A stretch of 64,000 nt of DNA from Caulifigura coniformis (GCF_007745175.1 NZ_CP036271.1:5530314-5594313), one strand, 5' to 3'; shown: positions 1 to 10,800, counted from the stretch's first letter. Program-made: numbers and translations. The notes: generated by a model from the sequence alone, not told the origin.

Positions 1-1
1 G

Positions 2-583
2 GAAGAGATGCAGAAGTGGGTTGAGAAACGACTGTCGCGCGATGGGGCCGTGTTCGTCGAGCCATTCGTGGAGTCGGTCGAGGAAGCGGGGGTCCAATGG
101 GAGATTCCGCCTGACGGTGGGGAGCCCGATCTGGTTGGAGTCGTGCCGTTGCTCTCTGACGACCGGGGGCAGTACCGGGGGAGCGTGATTCCTTCCACGG
201 CGGATGTACCCGGTCAGTGGCAGACCGTCATTGAGTTTTCGCGACGAGCCGCCCTGCGAGCGCAGAGCCTGGGCTACTTCGGCCCGCTCGGCATCGATGC
301 GATGCGGTATCGCGACGCCGACGGCGAACTGCGCGAACGCCCCCTGCAGGACATCAATGCCCGCTGGACGATGGGCCGGCTGGCCCTGGGATGGCGGGGT
401 GAGATTCCCGCTTCGGGGATGACCGTCCTTCGCGCCGGTTCGGAGAACGACTGGGCCGCGACAGCCGACATGCGTTCGCAATGCCTTCGGATCTCGCCAC
501 ATGCGTTGAATTCCGAGTCGGTCCGGCACGTCTTCTGGCTGGAAACGGGTCGCGAACGGCCAGTCTCAGCCGCGGAAAAATGA
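2..583 (+). CDS. ATP-grasp family protein, C-terminal part (5' end outside window)
   Basis: The frame is open to the left edge of the window, so only the C-terminal 193 or so residues are present and the first internal ATG (position 8) is probably not the start. The segment LGYFGPLGIDAMRYRD followed by QDINARWTMG resembles the end of an ATP-grasp fold, where a D/E-x-N-x-R motif holds the metal ions that bind ATP. Such enzymes ligate a carboxylate to an amine or thiol through an acyl-phosphate; the substrate cannot be read from this fragment. The last 60 residues show no motif I recognise. The family call is inferred from the motif alone. Confidence 0.5.
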   Translation, partial: EEMQKWVEKRLSRDGAVFVEPFVESVEEAGVQWEIPPDGGEPDLVGVVPLLSDDRGQYRGSVIPSTADVPGQWQTVIEFSRRAALRAQSLGYFGPLGIDAMRYRDADGELRERPLQDINARWTMGRLALGWRGEIPASGMTVLRAGSENDWAATADMRSQCLRISPHALNSESVRHVFWLETGRERPVSAAEK

Positions 584-701
584 GCCCGCGGAGTCGAATT
601 CCAGTTGGAGAACGGGAGAGGCGTCGTTGAAATGAGGGGTGGCCAGGTGCTGTCGCGTCGCAACGGACGCGGCGGCTGGAGGGCCACGAGGACTCAATGC
701 C

Positions 702-1136
702 ATGCAAACGAACCGGGTGGCGACCTGCATCGAGCAGGTCCGGGACGGACATCAGCAGGTTGAGCAGGCGGTGCATGAGCTCCGCAGCTGGTGGGAGCAG
801 TGCGGAGGCGAAATGACTCCGCCGTTTCAGGAACTCTGCCGCCGTCTCATCGATCTCAGGCCGCTGCTGAAAGCTCACTTCCAGGATGAGGAATCGGCCG
901 ACCACACCTTCGGGCTGGATGATCTCCCTTCCCCTTCGAACTGCAGGGCGGTGCTGCTGGCCGACCTCGACCAGCTGATCGCGCGGCTGCAGGTGTGCCA
1001 TCCGGGGACGGATTGCTGGGCCGATGCGGAGTTCGCTCTCAACCGTTTTCTCACGCAGCTGGGCGCGCATGAGGCCCGTGAGCTGGCGACGCTCCCCGAC
1101 GCGGCGGTGGCCGAAGATCTGCCGATCAACTGGTAG
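702..1136 (+). CDS. Small helical protein, hemerythrin-HHE-like (hypothetical)
   Basis: This is a 144-residue soluble protein with no signal peptide. I chose the ATG at 702 rather than the in-frame ATG at 639: the extra 21 residues are Arg/Ala/Gly-rich and look untranslated, and a GAGGA lies upstream of 702. The sequence reads as amphipathic helices with His near the start (DGHQQVEQ), an HFQDEE segment in the middle and GAHEARE near the end, a spacing reminiscent of HHE cation-binding four-helix bundles. The match is loose and several canonical ligands are not obvious, so iron binding is only a suggestion. It lies 119 bases after the ATP-grasp gene on the same strand. Confidence 0.5.
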   Translation: MQTNRVATCIEQVRDGHQQVEQAVHELRSWWEQCGGEMTPPFQELCRRLIDLRPLLKAHFQDEESADHTFGLDDLPSPSNCRAVLLADLDQLIARLQVCHPGTDCWADAEFALNRFLTQLGAHEARELATLPDAAVAEDLPINW

Positions 1137-1210
1137 CGGTTCAAAACGACGAAGGCGCTGGCGTTCGCGCACGGCCGAGACGGCCGTGGCACGCCCAGGC
1201 AGGGCGTCGA

Positions 1211-1549
1211 TCAGGCTTCGGCCGATTGCGGCGTGGTGATCGATTTGAGCCCCTGCTCGATGTCGTTCCGTTCGGGCCGGGCCGATTGCTGCAAGACCTT
1301 TCCGTCGCGCAGGAAAACGAGTGTCGGCCAGAGCGTCACGCGGAACGATCGGCCGAGCGGGCGTCCGGAACCATCTTCCACCTTGAGATGGTGCACTTGC
1401 GGATGCTGTGCAAGCAAACGGTCGACGATCGGGGCCACCGCACGGCAGTAACCGCACCACCCGGTGCCGAACTCGAGCAGCACCGGCCCTTCAAACGCGT
1501 CGACTTCCTCGCGAGTGGGAGCTTGATCGGGGAGAAGGTAGGCGGGCAT
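1211..1549 (-). CDS. Thioredoxin-fold protein
   Basis: This 112-residue protein has the thioredoxin core: a beta strand (PVLLEFGTG) leading into the redox motif WCGYC at residues 31-35, with Cys32 and Cys35 as the predicted dithiol pair, and the cis-proline segment LWPTLVFLRDGK. The usual CGPC is CGYC here; the middle residues tune the redox potential. No signal peptide or transmembrane segment is visible, so it is probably cytoplasmic. It is divergent to the zinc-ribbon protein gene downstream on the map and convergent with the HHE-like gene. The likely role is thiol-disulfide exchange; the partner is unknown. Confidence 0.82.
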   Translation of the reverse strand: MPAYLLPDQAPTREEVDAFEGPVLLEFGTGWCGYCRAVAPIVDRLLAQHPQVHHLKVEDGSGRPLGRSFRVTLWPTLVFLRDGKVLQQSARPERNDIEQGLKSITTPQSAEA

Positions 1550-1757
1550 CGTCGCCTCCGGCAGTCATCGGGACACAGGGACTTTTCCCCCAGCAGACTG
1601 CATTCCTGCGCCGGTGCAACCCCCTGAACCAACTACGGAAGAGAAGGGCGGGCGGGGGAGAGACACGTCATCCGGTCCACGGATGGTTTCATCTGCGGGA
1701 CGTGACCGCGTATGTTGGTGGTATCCGGCATTCCCTTGCGGCCAATACAATTCAATT

Positions 1758-3917
1758 ATGGCGACGACCGGCGCGCGCGTGCGCTGCCCGCATTGCGGCA
1801 AGAGCTTCAAGATCCCTGATCGCTCCCTCCTGGGGCGAACAGGGAAATGTTCTGCGTGCGCTCAACGGTTCACGCTGACTGAAGACGGCGCTGATGCCGC
1901 CGCTCCGCCGGTCGCGGCAGCGGCGACGCCCGCGCCGGAACCGAAGGTCGCCGCTCCCGCTGCGAAACCGGTTGTGAGGCCTCCAGCGGCCCCGGTTGCG
2001 GAAAAACCGGCGACACGAACGCCGCCTGCTGCCGCGCCCAGTCCTGTGACGCCTCCTGCAGAGCGCGTGGATCCGGCTCCTGCCAGGCCTGCGAAGAAGC
2101 CGGTTGCGGCACCGCCCGTGGAGCCGGTCGCCAAGGCTGCCGCTCCCAAGGTCGTCCGGGCGACCGAAGTCGAACCGCCATTCGGTCTCAATGCCATCTG
2201 GGTCCCGGACGAGGTTCCGGTCTCCGCGGCGCCGAGTGTGGCGGCGGATCCGGACAACCCTTTCGCTGTTTCGGACGACGGCCCATTTGGCTCGGCGGCC
2301 AACGTTTCAGCGCCGGGGCTGAAGATGTCTGCGGCGAGTTCCGGTTCACCCGCGGAGGGACGCGTTCGCTCGAATCGGCGGCGCAACGGATTGATCGGGG
2401 CTGCGGCCGCAGTGGTCGTGGTGGGAGGCGGCCTGGCGGCCGTTGCGCTCTCGCGAGGCCCTGCGGCCGATCCTGCAGCGCCGATGGGTGCCGGCGGCGT
2501 CACGGCGGTCGATCCTGCGGTGGTCGCTCCCGCTGTCTATTCGCGCGAGATGCTGAAAGGGAACCTGGCGCTGCTGGAAGAGTTCAGGCCGACGCACGGC
2601 CAGCCGATCGGAATGCTGTACGTTCCGAACGGAGTCAACCTCGTGGTTCACCTGCGGCCGGCGGAGTTGTGGAGCAGCGACCGCGGGGCGGCAGAGCTGC
2701 GGGCCAGCCTGACCGAAGGGGTGACGTCGTGGCTCGATGCGAAAATCAAGGAACTCTGTCGTCGCGAACCATCCCGCGTCTCGGAAGCGACTTTTGCGCT
2801 GGTGCTCGGCGCGTTCGGGACGCAGCCGACCTCTTCGCAGGTTGTGCGGCTGGCGGAGCCGGACAAGATGTCAGTCCTGCTCGATGAGTTTCGCGGGCAA
2901 CCGCTGAAAGAGAATCTCAAGCCAGCGGTGACGGTGTCAGCGCCGCATGCGTACGTCATCGTCGACTCCAGCACGTTCTCGATTTCGCCTTCGGAAACAG
3001 CGGACGAACTCGAAGAGTCGCTGACGGTTCCCAACAGCTACGTCTCGAGGAACGTCGCCGAACTGCTCAAGCAGACTGACCGGGACCGGTTGATTACGGT
3101 GGTCGCCGAGATGCAGGATTTGCGGCGGCACGTCGATACGCTGTTTCCCGAATCGGCCCGCCCGACGATGCATGCCGTGATCGACTGGCTGGGGGATGAT
3201 GTCGACGCGATCGCGTGGAGCCTCCACATGCGGCCGGCGCTCTATTCGGAACTGGTGCTTCGGCCGCGGTCCGGCGTGTCGCCACGGGTTCTCGAGGCGG
3301 CTTTCCAGAAGAAGCTCGACGAACTGCCGGAGACGATCATGGCGATCGTGAAAGGGACGCGACCGGCGGCAAAGGGTTTTCGCGAGATCATCGGCCGTTA
3401 TCCGGCCATGCTGGAAGCGGTCTGCCAGTCGACCATCCTGCGGCCCGGGACGAAAGACGTGCATGCGGTGACGGTGCTGCCGGCGAAGGCGGCCACGAAC
3501 CTGGCGCTCGGGACGCTTTTGACCTGGGATGAACTGCGCCGCTCGCCGGGCAGCGCGCCGGGCGCGGCTGTGGCAAGCGCGGGACAATCGACCGAAAAGG
3601 TGGCCGACCGACTGAAGAAGGAGATCCTGGCCGAGTTCAGCATGCCACTCGAGCAGGCGGTGAAGTACATCGGCGAAGAAACGGGAGTCGATTTCACGGT
3701 CGACGGCGAGGCGCTGCGGATGACGGGCTACACGAGGAACATGCCGCAGAAGGTAAGCCTGGGGAAGGTTCCCGCCACGCGCGCTCTCAAGGAGATCCTG
3801 TCGGTCCCGAACCAGAAGGACCTGGCGGTGTTCGTCGACGAAGCGGCCGGGAAGGCGGTGATGTCGACGCGTCCTTACCTGATGCAGCAGGGGAAGGCTG
3901 AGTTCAAGGTCGATTGA
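1758..3917 (+). CDS. Zinc-ribbon membrane protein with C-terminal STN-like segment (hypothetical)
   Basis: The start was set at the ATG at 1758 because the protein then begins with an MJ0042-type zinc ribbon (Cys10, Cys13, Cys31, Cys34); an in-frame upstream extension to 1614 has no such features. The 719 residues read as zinc ribbon, a Pro/Ala-rich linker (about 45-170), a single membrane helix (about 215-235, rich in Ala/Val/Gly), a large unrecognised extracytoplasmic region, and a final 100 residues (MPLEQAVKYIGEETGVDFTV...) resembling the short N-terminal domain of secretins and TonB receptors. Function is unknown. A shorter protein with the same start and helix is at 36,782. Seen: motifs and layout. 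Inferred: cytoplasmic ribbon with the rest outside. Confidence 0.72.
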   Translation: MATTGARVRCPHCGKSFKIPDRSLLGRTGKCSACAQRFTLTEDGADAAAPPVAAAATPAPEPKVAAPAAKPVVRPPAAPVAEKPATRTPPAAAPSPVTPPAERVDPAPARPAKKPVAAPPVEPVAKAAAPKVVRATEVEPPFGLNAIWVPDEVPVSAAPSVAADPDNPFAVSDDGPFGSAANVSAPGLKMSAASSGSPAEGRVRSNRRRNGLIGAAAAVVVVGGGLAAVALSRGPAADPAAPMGAGGVTAVDPAVVAPAVYSREMLKGNLALLEEFRPTHGQPIGMLYVPNGVNLVVHLRPAELWSSDRGAAELRASLTEGVTSWLDAKIKELCRREPSRVSEATFALVLGAFGTQPTSSQVVRLAEPDKMSVLLDEFRGQPLKENLKPAVTVSAPHAYVIVDSSTFSISPSETADELEESLTVPNSYVSRNVAELLKQTDRDRLITVVAEMQDLRRHVDTLFPESARPTMHAVIDWLGDDVDAIAWSLHMRPALYSELVLRPRSGVSPRVLEAAFQKKLDELPETIMAIVKGTRPAAKGFREIIGRYPAMLEAVCQSTILRPGTKDVHAVTVLPAKAATNLALGTLLTWDELRRSPGSAPGAAVASAGQSTEKVADRLKKEILAEFSMPLEQAVKYIGEETGVDFTVDGEALRMTGYTRNMPQKVSLGKVPATRALKEILSVPNQKDLAVFVDEAAGKAVMSTRPYLMQQGKAEFKVD

Positions 3918-3948
3918 GTGCTGCGTTCGGGGAGAGAAGCATTTCTTA

Positions 3949-4815
3949 TCAGCCCCCGTGGGCGGCGTAGCGGTTCACGCCGCGGTTGTAAGCCAGCCGA
4001 TTCAGCGCGAAGAGGCCGAGCACCCAGGCCGACTGCACGATCAGTTCGTTCACCAGTTCGGCGTGCGAATAGCGGCCGAGCATGACCGTGGCGGGGAAGT
4101 AGGCGAGGTATTTGAACGGCAGGAACTTGACGATCGCGAGCAACCAGCTGGGAAACATGTCGAGCGGGAGCATGTGCCCGGAGAGGAAGTAGTTGAACAT
4201 CATGTAGATGAACAGGAGGGAGTTCACCTCCATGAACCAGAAGGCGATCAGCCCGATCAGGCTCTCCAGCAGGAAGCCGATCAGGAATGACATGGCCAGG
4301 GACACGATGAACACGCCGATGGTGAACGCATCCGGCCAACCTGGGAAATAGCTGCGGCACAGCCAGAAGACGAGCGTGAAGGGGAAGATCGCGACGGCGT
4401 AGTACACCAGCTTGTGGGCGACGCGGTGCCAGAAGAGGTAGCCGAGCATGTCGACCGGCTGGGTCAGGTACTTCTTCATGGTGCCGTCTCGCACCTCGCG
4501 GGCGATGCCGCTGGCGAGCCCCGGCATGCTGGAGAAAGCGCGGGCGACCATTGTCAGCAGGTAGTAGGCGACCATGTCGCCGTAGCTGAAGCCCTGGATC
4601 TCCTTGCGGACGGCGTCCGTGCCGACTCCGAAGATCGCCCCCCAGAGGAAAATCTGGGTGACGATCGGGAGAAACCTCAGAAGCGTCCCCAGCATGAAGT
4701 CGCCGCGATAGACGAGACGCTCTTCGATGCAGGTCCGCAGGATGACCCAGTGGACCCGCAACCTTGCGGCGAACTCCGAGCGGGGCGACGTGGAGGCGAG
4801 TGAGGCGGTCGACAT
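3949..4815 (-). CDS. ABC-2 type transporter permease
   Basis: This 288-residue integral membrane protein has about six hydrophobic helices and resembles the ABC-2 permeases of COG4587. The early segment [20 protein letters not shown] precedes the first helix, and [17 protein letters not shown] in the loop is typical of this family, where that region contacts the ATPase. Such permeases pair with an ATP-binding subunit to export drugs, lipids or polysaccharide. No ATPase gene lies next to it in this window, so the partner must be encoded elsewhere. It converges with the zinc-ribbon gene, 31 bases away. Confidence 0.82.
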   Translation of the reverse strand: MSTASLASTSPRSEFAARLRVHWVILRTCIEERLVYRGDFMLGTLLRFLPIVTQIFLWGAIFGVGTDAVRKEIQGFSYGDMVAYYLLTMVARAFSSMPGLASGIAREVRDGTMKKYLTQPVDMLGYLFWHRVAHKLVYYAVAIFPFTLVFWLCRSYFPGWPDAFTIGVFIVSLAMSFLIGFLLESLIGLIAFWFMEVNSLLFIYMMFNYFLSGHMLPLDMFPSWLLAIVKFLPFKYLAYFPATVMLGRYSHAELVNELIVQSAWVLGLFALNRLAYNRGVNRYAAHGG

Positions 4816-4923
4816 ACGGCCGGAATGTTAGACGGCAACAGGCAGTTGACGAAATCGGAGGCGCGTCAGGCCGGCGGAATCGTCGATCCCGCCAGCGGTT
4901 CGGGCGAACTGTTCGTCAGGGCG

Positions 4924-6414
4924 CTACTGGAAGTTGCGGGCCAGCTCGATCAGCGTCCGCGTGTAGGCGCCTGTGGCCCCTCCTTCACGATGCGGCCGGT
5001 TCGATTCCATGAACGCCGGTCCCGCGATATCGAGATGGACCCAGGGAGTCTCCGCGACGAACTTCTCCAGGAACTTTGCGGCCGTAATCGCGCCGCCCCA
5101 GCGGGTTCCCACGTTCTTGACGTCCGCGACGTCGCACTTCAGCTGGTCGGCGTAGAAGTCGAACATCGGGAGCTGCCAGATGTCTTCGCCCGCGGCCCGC
5201 GACGCCGCGGCGACAGCGTCGTACCAGGGCTGCTGATTCGTGAACCCGCCGGCGACCTCTTCCCCCAGCGCCACGACGCAGGCGCCTGTGAGCGTCGCGA
5301 GGTCGACGATCTTCGCGACCTTCTGGTCGACCGCGTAGGACAGGACGTCCGCGAGCACGAGCCGGCCTTCGGCATCGGTGTTCATCACTTCGATCGTGAT
5401 TCCGTTCCTGGCGGTGAGGACGTCGCCCAGCTTGAAGGAACTGCCGCTGGGCATGTTTTCGACGAGGCCGACGAGGCCCATGACGTTCACGGGGAGTTTG
5501 AGACGCGCGATGGCGACCATCGCGCCGAGGACGGTGGCGCCGCCGGCCATGTCGCATTTCATCGTCTTCATACCGTCGTTGGGCTTCAACGAGAGCCCGC
5601 CGCTGTCGAACGTGACGCCCTTGCCGACGAGCGCCAGCATCGGGCCGTCTGCAGCCCCTCCGCGATGCGTGAGGACGACCATCCGCGGCGGTTTGACGCT
5701 TCCTTTTCCGACGGCCAGCAGGGCTCCCATCCGCTCTTCGGTGAGGCGTCGCTCGTCGAGGATGTCGCAGTCGAGGCCGGTTTCGACGGCCAGTTGGGAG
5801 GCCCGGTCGGCGAAGGCCTCGGGGTAGATGTCGTCGGGCTGCCGATTGACCAGCTCGCGCGTCAGGTTGACCGACTCACCGAGGATTTCGCCTTCCGCGA
5901 CGGCCCGCGCGATGCCTTCGCTCACGGGCTGTCCAGCGACGACCACACTGGCTTTGGCGAATCGAAAGCGGTCCGGCTTTGACTTGTAGAGTCCCTGGCC
6001 GACAGGGCCGACCACCAGCGACATGGCCGCGATGCGGGCGGCGAGTTCCGGTTCAACCGCCGACCCGGGGAGCTGCGGAAGAAGGACGGCCGCGTGGTCG
6101 ACCTGCTTCGTGGAGATCCTGCGGATGGCCGTCATCAGCGCATTCTCGTAGCGCACGGCGGTCAGTTTCTCCGCCTCACCGAGTCCGACGAGGAGGACGC
6201 GTCGCGTGGGGTGGTCCCCCAGTTCGCGCAGTTCGGCCATCTCGGCGTGTCCGCCGGTCAGGTCTCCCGCTTCCCGCAATCGGGCCAGACGGCCTTCGAG
6301 TGCCACATCAACGGCGGCGATCGTGCGGTCATACTCCGCATTCTCAATGATCGGAACGATCAGCCAGTCGCAGGGGACGGGGCCGTGGGCAAGGGAAGCG
6401 GTTGCAAGCGGCAT
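4924..6414 (-). CDS. pepA: Leucyl aminopeptidase (M17 family, cytosol aminopeptidase)
   Basis: With the start at 6414 the protein has 496 residues, the normal size of bacterial PepA; an in-frame upstream extension to 6555 adds 47 residues without family similarity. The N-terminal macro-like domain is followed by the catalytic domain, where VGKGVTFDSGGLSLKP and the M17 signature NTDAEGRLVLADVL supply the two-metal site residues. The enzyme is a hexameric, usually Zn/Mn-dependent peptidase that removes N-terminal residues from peptides in the cytoplasm. It is divergent from the lipoprotein gene at 6678. In some bacteria PepA also binds DNA; nothing here tests that. Confidence 0.93.
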   Translation of the reverse strand: MPLATASLAHGPVPCDWLIVPIIENAEYDRTIAAVDVALEGRLARLREAGDLTGGHAEMAELRELGDHPTRRVLLVGLGEAEKLTAVRYENALMTAIRRISTKQVDHAAVLLPQLPGSAVEPELAARIAAMSLVVGPVGQGLYKSKPDRFRFAKASVVVAGQPVSEGIARAVAEGEILGESVNLTRELVNRQPDDIYPEAFADRASQLAVETGLDCDILDERRLTEERMGALLAVGKGSVKPPRMVVLTHRGGAADGPMLALVGKGVTFDSGGLSLKPNDGMKTMKCDMAGGATVLGAMVAIARLKLPVNVMGLVGLVENMPSGSSFKLGDVLTARNGITIEVMNTDAEGRLVLADVLSYAVDQKVAKIVDLATLTGACVVALGEEVAGGFTNQQPWYDAVAAASRAAGEDIWQLPMFDFYADQLKCDVADVKNVGTRWGGAITAAKFLEKFVAETPWVHLDIAGPAFMESNRPHREGGATGAYTRTLIELARNFQ

Positions 6415-6677
6415 CAGGAAACCGTGAACGGGAAATTGGTCAAACGAGGGAAGCGGCCGTGTACGGTCGCGGAACGGGACGGCTATAATAGGGGGGTGAA
6501 GTGCACGAAGGCATGCCTCGCCGTATCTGGCGTCGCAAAATGATGTTGCGGGCACTCACTCTTTTCCCGCCCGCGGTTGTTTTGCGGATGGAGCCGGTTT
6601 CCGGCGTCCTGTTTCCGTCACAACTGCGCCCCTCCCTCCCGCCAGTCGTTCCGCCTCGTTGTAAGGACCCTTTTCCC

Positions 6678-7760
6678 ATGCGCCGCAGGATGTCCGGCCT
6701 CGGACGTATCGTCCTGATTGTTCTTGCGGCCGGACTGTTCGGCTGTTCCGATCCCGATCCGATCCGGCAGTACACCGTCGCCAAGCAGACGCCGGCCGAC
6801 ACGTTCACCCCGAGCCCCGGCGCCCCCGCATCGCGCGAGCCGCGTCAGGTGGCTTGGTTCTTCAAGATGCTCGGTCCGGAAGCGGCCGTGGCCAACCAGG
6901 TGGAGCCATTCGCCAAGCTCGTCCGCTCTGTCCAATTTGACCAGGCCGGCAAGCCCCGATGGACTCTGCCGGAAGGCTGGACGGAACGTCAGGAGTCGGG
7001 GCTGCGGCTTGCGACCATCGAGGTGCCCGGCGATCCGAAGCTCGAAATCAGCGTCATGGCGCTTCCTTCAGAAGACCCGAAGTCGGCCGAATACCTGCTG
7101 AGCAATTTCAACCGCTGGCGGAGTCAGCTGGGGCTTGAGGACGTGGATGGAGCAGCCGGGCTGCAGGAATCCCGTGATCGGGGGGAAGTGCAGCAGATGG
7201 AATCGGGCGATCAAACGCTGTCGCTGTTCAACCTGTCGGGGAAGACTGCCGAGAGCGGTGATTCACGGATGCTGGCGGCGATGATCGTGAACGGTTCCAC
7301 GCCAGCCATGACGGCGTCGACTCCGCCGGCCGTTGCGTCATCGCCCGCTGCTCCGGCGCGCGAAAAGCCGTTCACACTGACGGTTCCTGAGGGGTGGAAA
7401 GAAGCTCCGCTGCGAACCTTCCAGGAAGCCGCGTTCACGGCGGGCGAAGGGGAGAAGCCGCTTTCCATCAGCATTGCCACTGCGGGAGGCGAACTGACCG
7501 CGAACGTCAATCGCTGGCGGGGCCAGGCGGCCCTTCCGGAGATGACCACGCAGGAGATCAACGAGTCGGCGAAGTCGATTCCGGTCGACGGGATCGACGC
7601 GAAGTACTTCGTGATTGACGGCGAAGAACGGTCGATCCTGGGTGTCATCGCGCCTCGAAACGGGACGCAGTGGTTCATCAAGGCGGACGGACCGAAGGCA
7701 CTTGCCCAGCAGGAACGCGATAAGTTTGAAGCGTTCGTGAAATCCATCCGGTTCAAGTAA
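6678..7760 (+). CDS. Lipoprotein with two similar halves (hypothetical)
   Basis: I placed the start at 6678: it has AAGGA ten bases upstream and gives a lipoprotein signal with lipobox LFGC (Cys23), whereas an in-frame extension to 6501 would bury it. The 360-residue product is therefore predicted to be a membrane-anchored exported lipoprotein. Two segments look like copies of one domain: one around residues 85-155 (LPEGWTERQ ... NFNRWRSQLGL) and one around 230-300 (VPEGWKEAP ... NVNRWRGQAALPEM), both ending near the pattern F-V-K-S-I-R-F. No family is recognised. The gene sits 124 bases upstream of the cytochrome c assembly fusion on the same strand. Confidence 0.75.
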   Translation: MRRRMSGLGRIVLIVLAAGLFGCSDPDPIRQYTVAKQTPADTFTPSPGAPASREPRQVAWFFKMLGPEAAVANQVEPFAKLVRSVQFDQAGKPRWTLPEGWTERQESGLRLATIEVPGDPKLEISVMALPSEDPKSAEYLLSNFNRWRSQLGLEDVDGAAGLQESRDRGEVQQMESGDQTLSLFNLSGKTAESGDSRMLAAMIVNGSTPAMTASTPPAVASSPAAPAREKPFTLTVPEGWKEAPLRTFQEAAFTAGEGEKPLSISIATAGGELTANVNRWRGQAALPEMTTQEINESAKSIPVDGIDAKYFVIDGEERSILGVIAPRNGTQWFIKADGPKALAQQERDKFEAFVKSIRFK

Positions 7761-7884
7761 CCGCATTTTCAGCAGGCGAGCGGGAGGCCTCCGCCGATGG
7801 GGGCCTCGTCCTCTCGAGACGCGAGATCCAGGAACGGATCTGTTGGAACTGACTCGACTCAAATCGCCGCGGCCCATCTGACCC

Positions 7885-10800
7885 ATGTCTGACATCGAAA
7901 CACCGACCGCCGATCGCAGCCCGATGATGAGCAGGATTGCTCGCGGGCTTGGTCCTCTGGCTTCGCTGAAGCTGACCGTCGTCCTGTTTGCCCTGGCGAT
8001 CGTGATCGTCCTGGCGGGAACTCTCGCCCAGGTGAATGCGGACGTCTGGGACGTGGTCGATGAGTACTTCCGCGTCCATCCGAGTCAGCTTTCGGATGGA
8101 GGGCTGGGGGCGCTGAAGGCGTTCTTCGTCTGGATTCCCGGGCAGATTTTCCTGCCGGGCGCCTTCTTTCCGAATGCTCCGCAGCTGCCGGAATGGGCCG
8201 GCTTCTGGTTCCCGAAGGGCTGGGTGATCGGCGGCTTCATGCTGCTGAACCTGCTGTCGGCACACCTGATCCGGTTCAAGATCCAGGCCCGCGGCACGCG
8301 GCTGGTTGTGGGGCTGTGGCTCCTGGCGATGGGCGTGCTTGTCACGTGGCTGGTGGTCGCCAGCGGATCCAACAACGAGGGCTTCCAGACCGAAACCCTG
8401 ATTTCCTATCGCCGGCTGTGGGATGTGCTGCTGTTCGGGCTGTTCGGCCTGGCGGCCGGCAGCTGCTGGCTTGGACTGCAGACGGGCAGGGAGCACAGGC
8501 TGGAGCGACGGATGGCGTTCGGCGCCGCGGCTGCCCTGGGGGCGATGTTCGCCTGGCTGTTTCTTGGCAACATCGACCTGTGGAAGAGCGATTCCTCGAT
8601 GCGAATCCTCTACCAGCTCGTGAAGGGAACGGTGGCCGGCGTGGTGCTTCTGGCTGGCTGCCAGGCCCTGTTCAAGAAGCGGGCCGGCATTGTGCTGCTG
8701 CACGGCGGCGTGGCGCTGCTGATGATGAGCGAGGTTCTGGTCGGCCTGAAGGCGGTTGAAACCAAGATGAACCTGGGCGAAGGCGAGACGCGGAACTTCG
8801 TTTTCGATACGCGGCATCCCGAAATCGCGGTGATCGATTCGTCCAACGAGAAGACGGACACGGTGACCGTTGTTCCGCTGTCGAAGCTCGCGACGCCAGG
8901 CGCGCAAGTGTCGAGCGACCTTCTGCCGTTCGATATCGAGTCGGTGCAGCTGCTGCGGAACTCGATGGTTCCGCCCGCGCTCCCGCCGGACAAGGACAAC
9001 CCGGCCACCGCAGGCAACGGAAAGACGCGCCAGCTGCGCGAGATTCCCGCGTCGACGGGAGTCAGCAACGACAGCGCCGTGGACCTGCCGGGCCTGTACG
9101 TGAAGCTGACTGACAAGAAGACCGGAGCCGACCTCGGAACGTGGATGACGCACGTGTTTGAGGATCCGCAGACCGTCACCGTCGACGGCAAGCCGTATGA
9201 GCTGCAGCTGCGGTTCGGGCAGACGTACCTGCCGTTCTCGATCAAGCTGAACAACGTGTCGAAGGACGACTACCTTGGCACGAAGATGACCCGCAATTAC
9301 TCCTCGGAAATCGTGCTGACCGATCCCGAGAAGAAGACGGAAGAACAACTGACGATCTGGATGAACAATCCGCTGCGTTACCGCGGGCTGACGTTCTACC
9401 AGAGCGGATACCATCGTGATGAACAGAGCGGCCGCGAATTCACGACACTGCAGGTTGTGAGCAACACCGGATGGATGATCCCCTACGTGTCGTGCATGAT
9501 CGTGGGCGTCGGAATGGCGTACCAGTTCGTGCTGACGCTGCTGCGATTCCTGAATCGGTCCAGCCGGAGTCCCGTGACGACGGCGGCGGCTGCTCCCGTG
9601 GTGACGCCGAGGTCCGGCGATGCACGTACTGCCGCCGGTAGCGCGGGGGGATGGTCGCGCTGGCTGCCGCTCGCGATCTGCCTCATCGCCGCGCTGTATA
9701 TCGGCAGCAAGGCCCGGCCATCCACGTCGCGACCGACCGAACTCGACATCGCCGCGTTCGCCAGGCTGCCGCTGGCGTATGAAGGGCGCGTCAAACCGTT
9801 CGATTCGCTCGCCCGCAATTCGCTCCTGATTCTTTCAGGCAAGCAGGAATACCGCGATGCCGAAAATCGCAAACAGCCGGCCATCCGCTGGTTGCTGGAC
9901 GTGATTTCGGGGCGGCCTGAAGCCCGGGATTCGCGAGTTTTCCGGATCACGAACCTCGAACTGCTCCGCATTCTCAAGCTCGAGCCGCGGGAAGGGTTTG
10001 TTTACTCCGTCAACGATTTCGCGGGGCAGATGAACGCGTTCGTGGAGGCGCTGCAGGCCAGCGAGAACGTGCCCAAGGAAAGCCTCACCGTCTACCAGCG
10101 CAGCGTCCGCGACCTCGGCCAGGACATCATGCTGTACCGGACGCTGATGGAAGCGTTCGATCCACCGATTCCGGACCTGCCGACGGAAGAGGACCGCGCG
10201 AAGGATCCCGAGGGGGCCAAACGCCAGTTCATGCAGGCGATGATGTCCTCGATGGAAGAGGCGAGACGGATCGACGAATCCCAGGTTCCGCTGGCGATTC
10301 CGATTCCGGACGCCGAGGACTCGGCTGAGACGAAGACAACCGGCCAGTGGCAGCCGTTTGCGACGTCCGCCGCCCGGGCCTTTCTGCTGATGCAGTTGCC
10401 TCCCGAGATGCGGAAGGGGCTTCCCTCCGAGGCGCCGAAGCAGACCATTCTCATGCAGCGGATGCTTTCGGCCTACCGGCAGAACAACGTGTCCGAGTTC
10501 AACGACTCGGTTCGCGAATACACCGGCTGGCTGAAGTCGAACAAGTTCGAGCAGCTGAGCCTGACCAAGGTTCGTTTCGAGGTGTTCTTCAACCAGTTTG
10601 CTCCGTTCTACTGGAGCATGGTCCTCTGCCTGTTCGTGTTCCTGTTGTCGATTGTCGGCTGGCTGGGACTGACGGAACCGCTGCGCCGCAGCGCGTTCTG
10701 GCTGATGGCGCTCACGTTCATTGTCCACACGTTCGCCCTTGTCGCCCGTATCTATATCTCCGGGCGACCACCGGTGACGAACCTGTACTCCACCGGCATT

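Noticed and set aside
4825-5982. Long plus-strand frame antisense to pepA
   Set aside because: It mirrors codon bias of the minus-strand gene and has no family, whereas pepA motifs are clear.
7753-9414. Long minus-strand frame antisense to ccsBA
   Set aside because: It is rich in Arg, Gln and His as expected for the complement of a GC-rich gene; the plus strand has membrane helices and conserved motifs.
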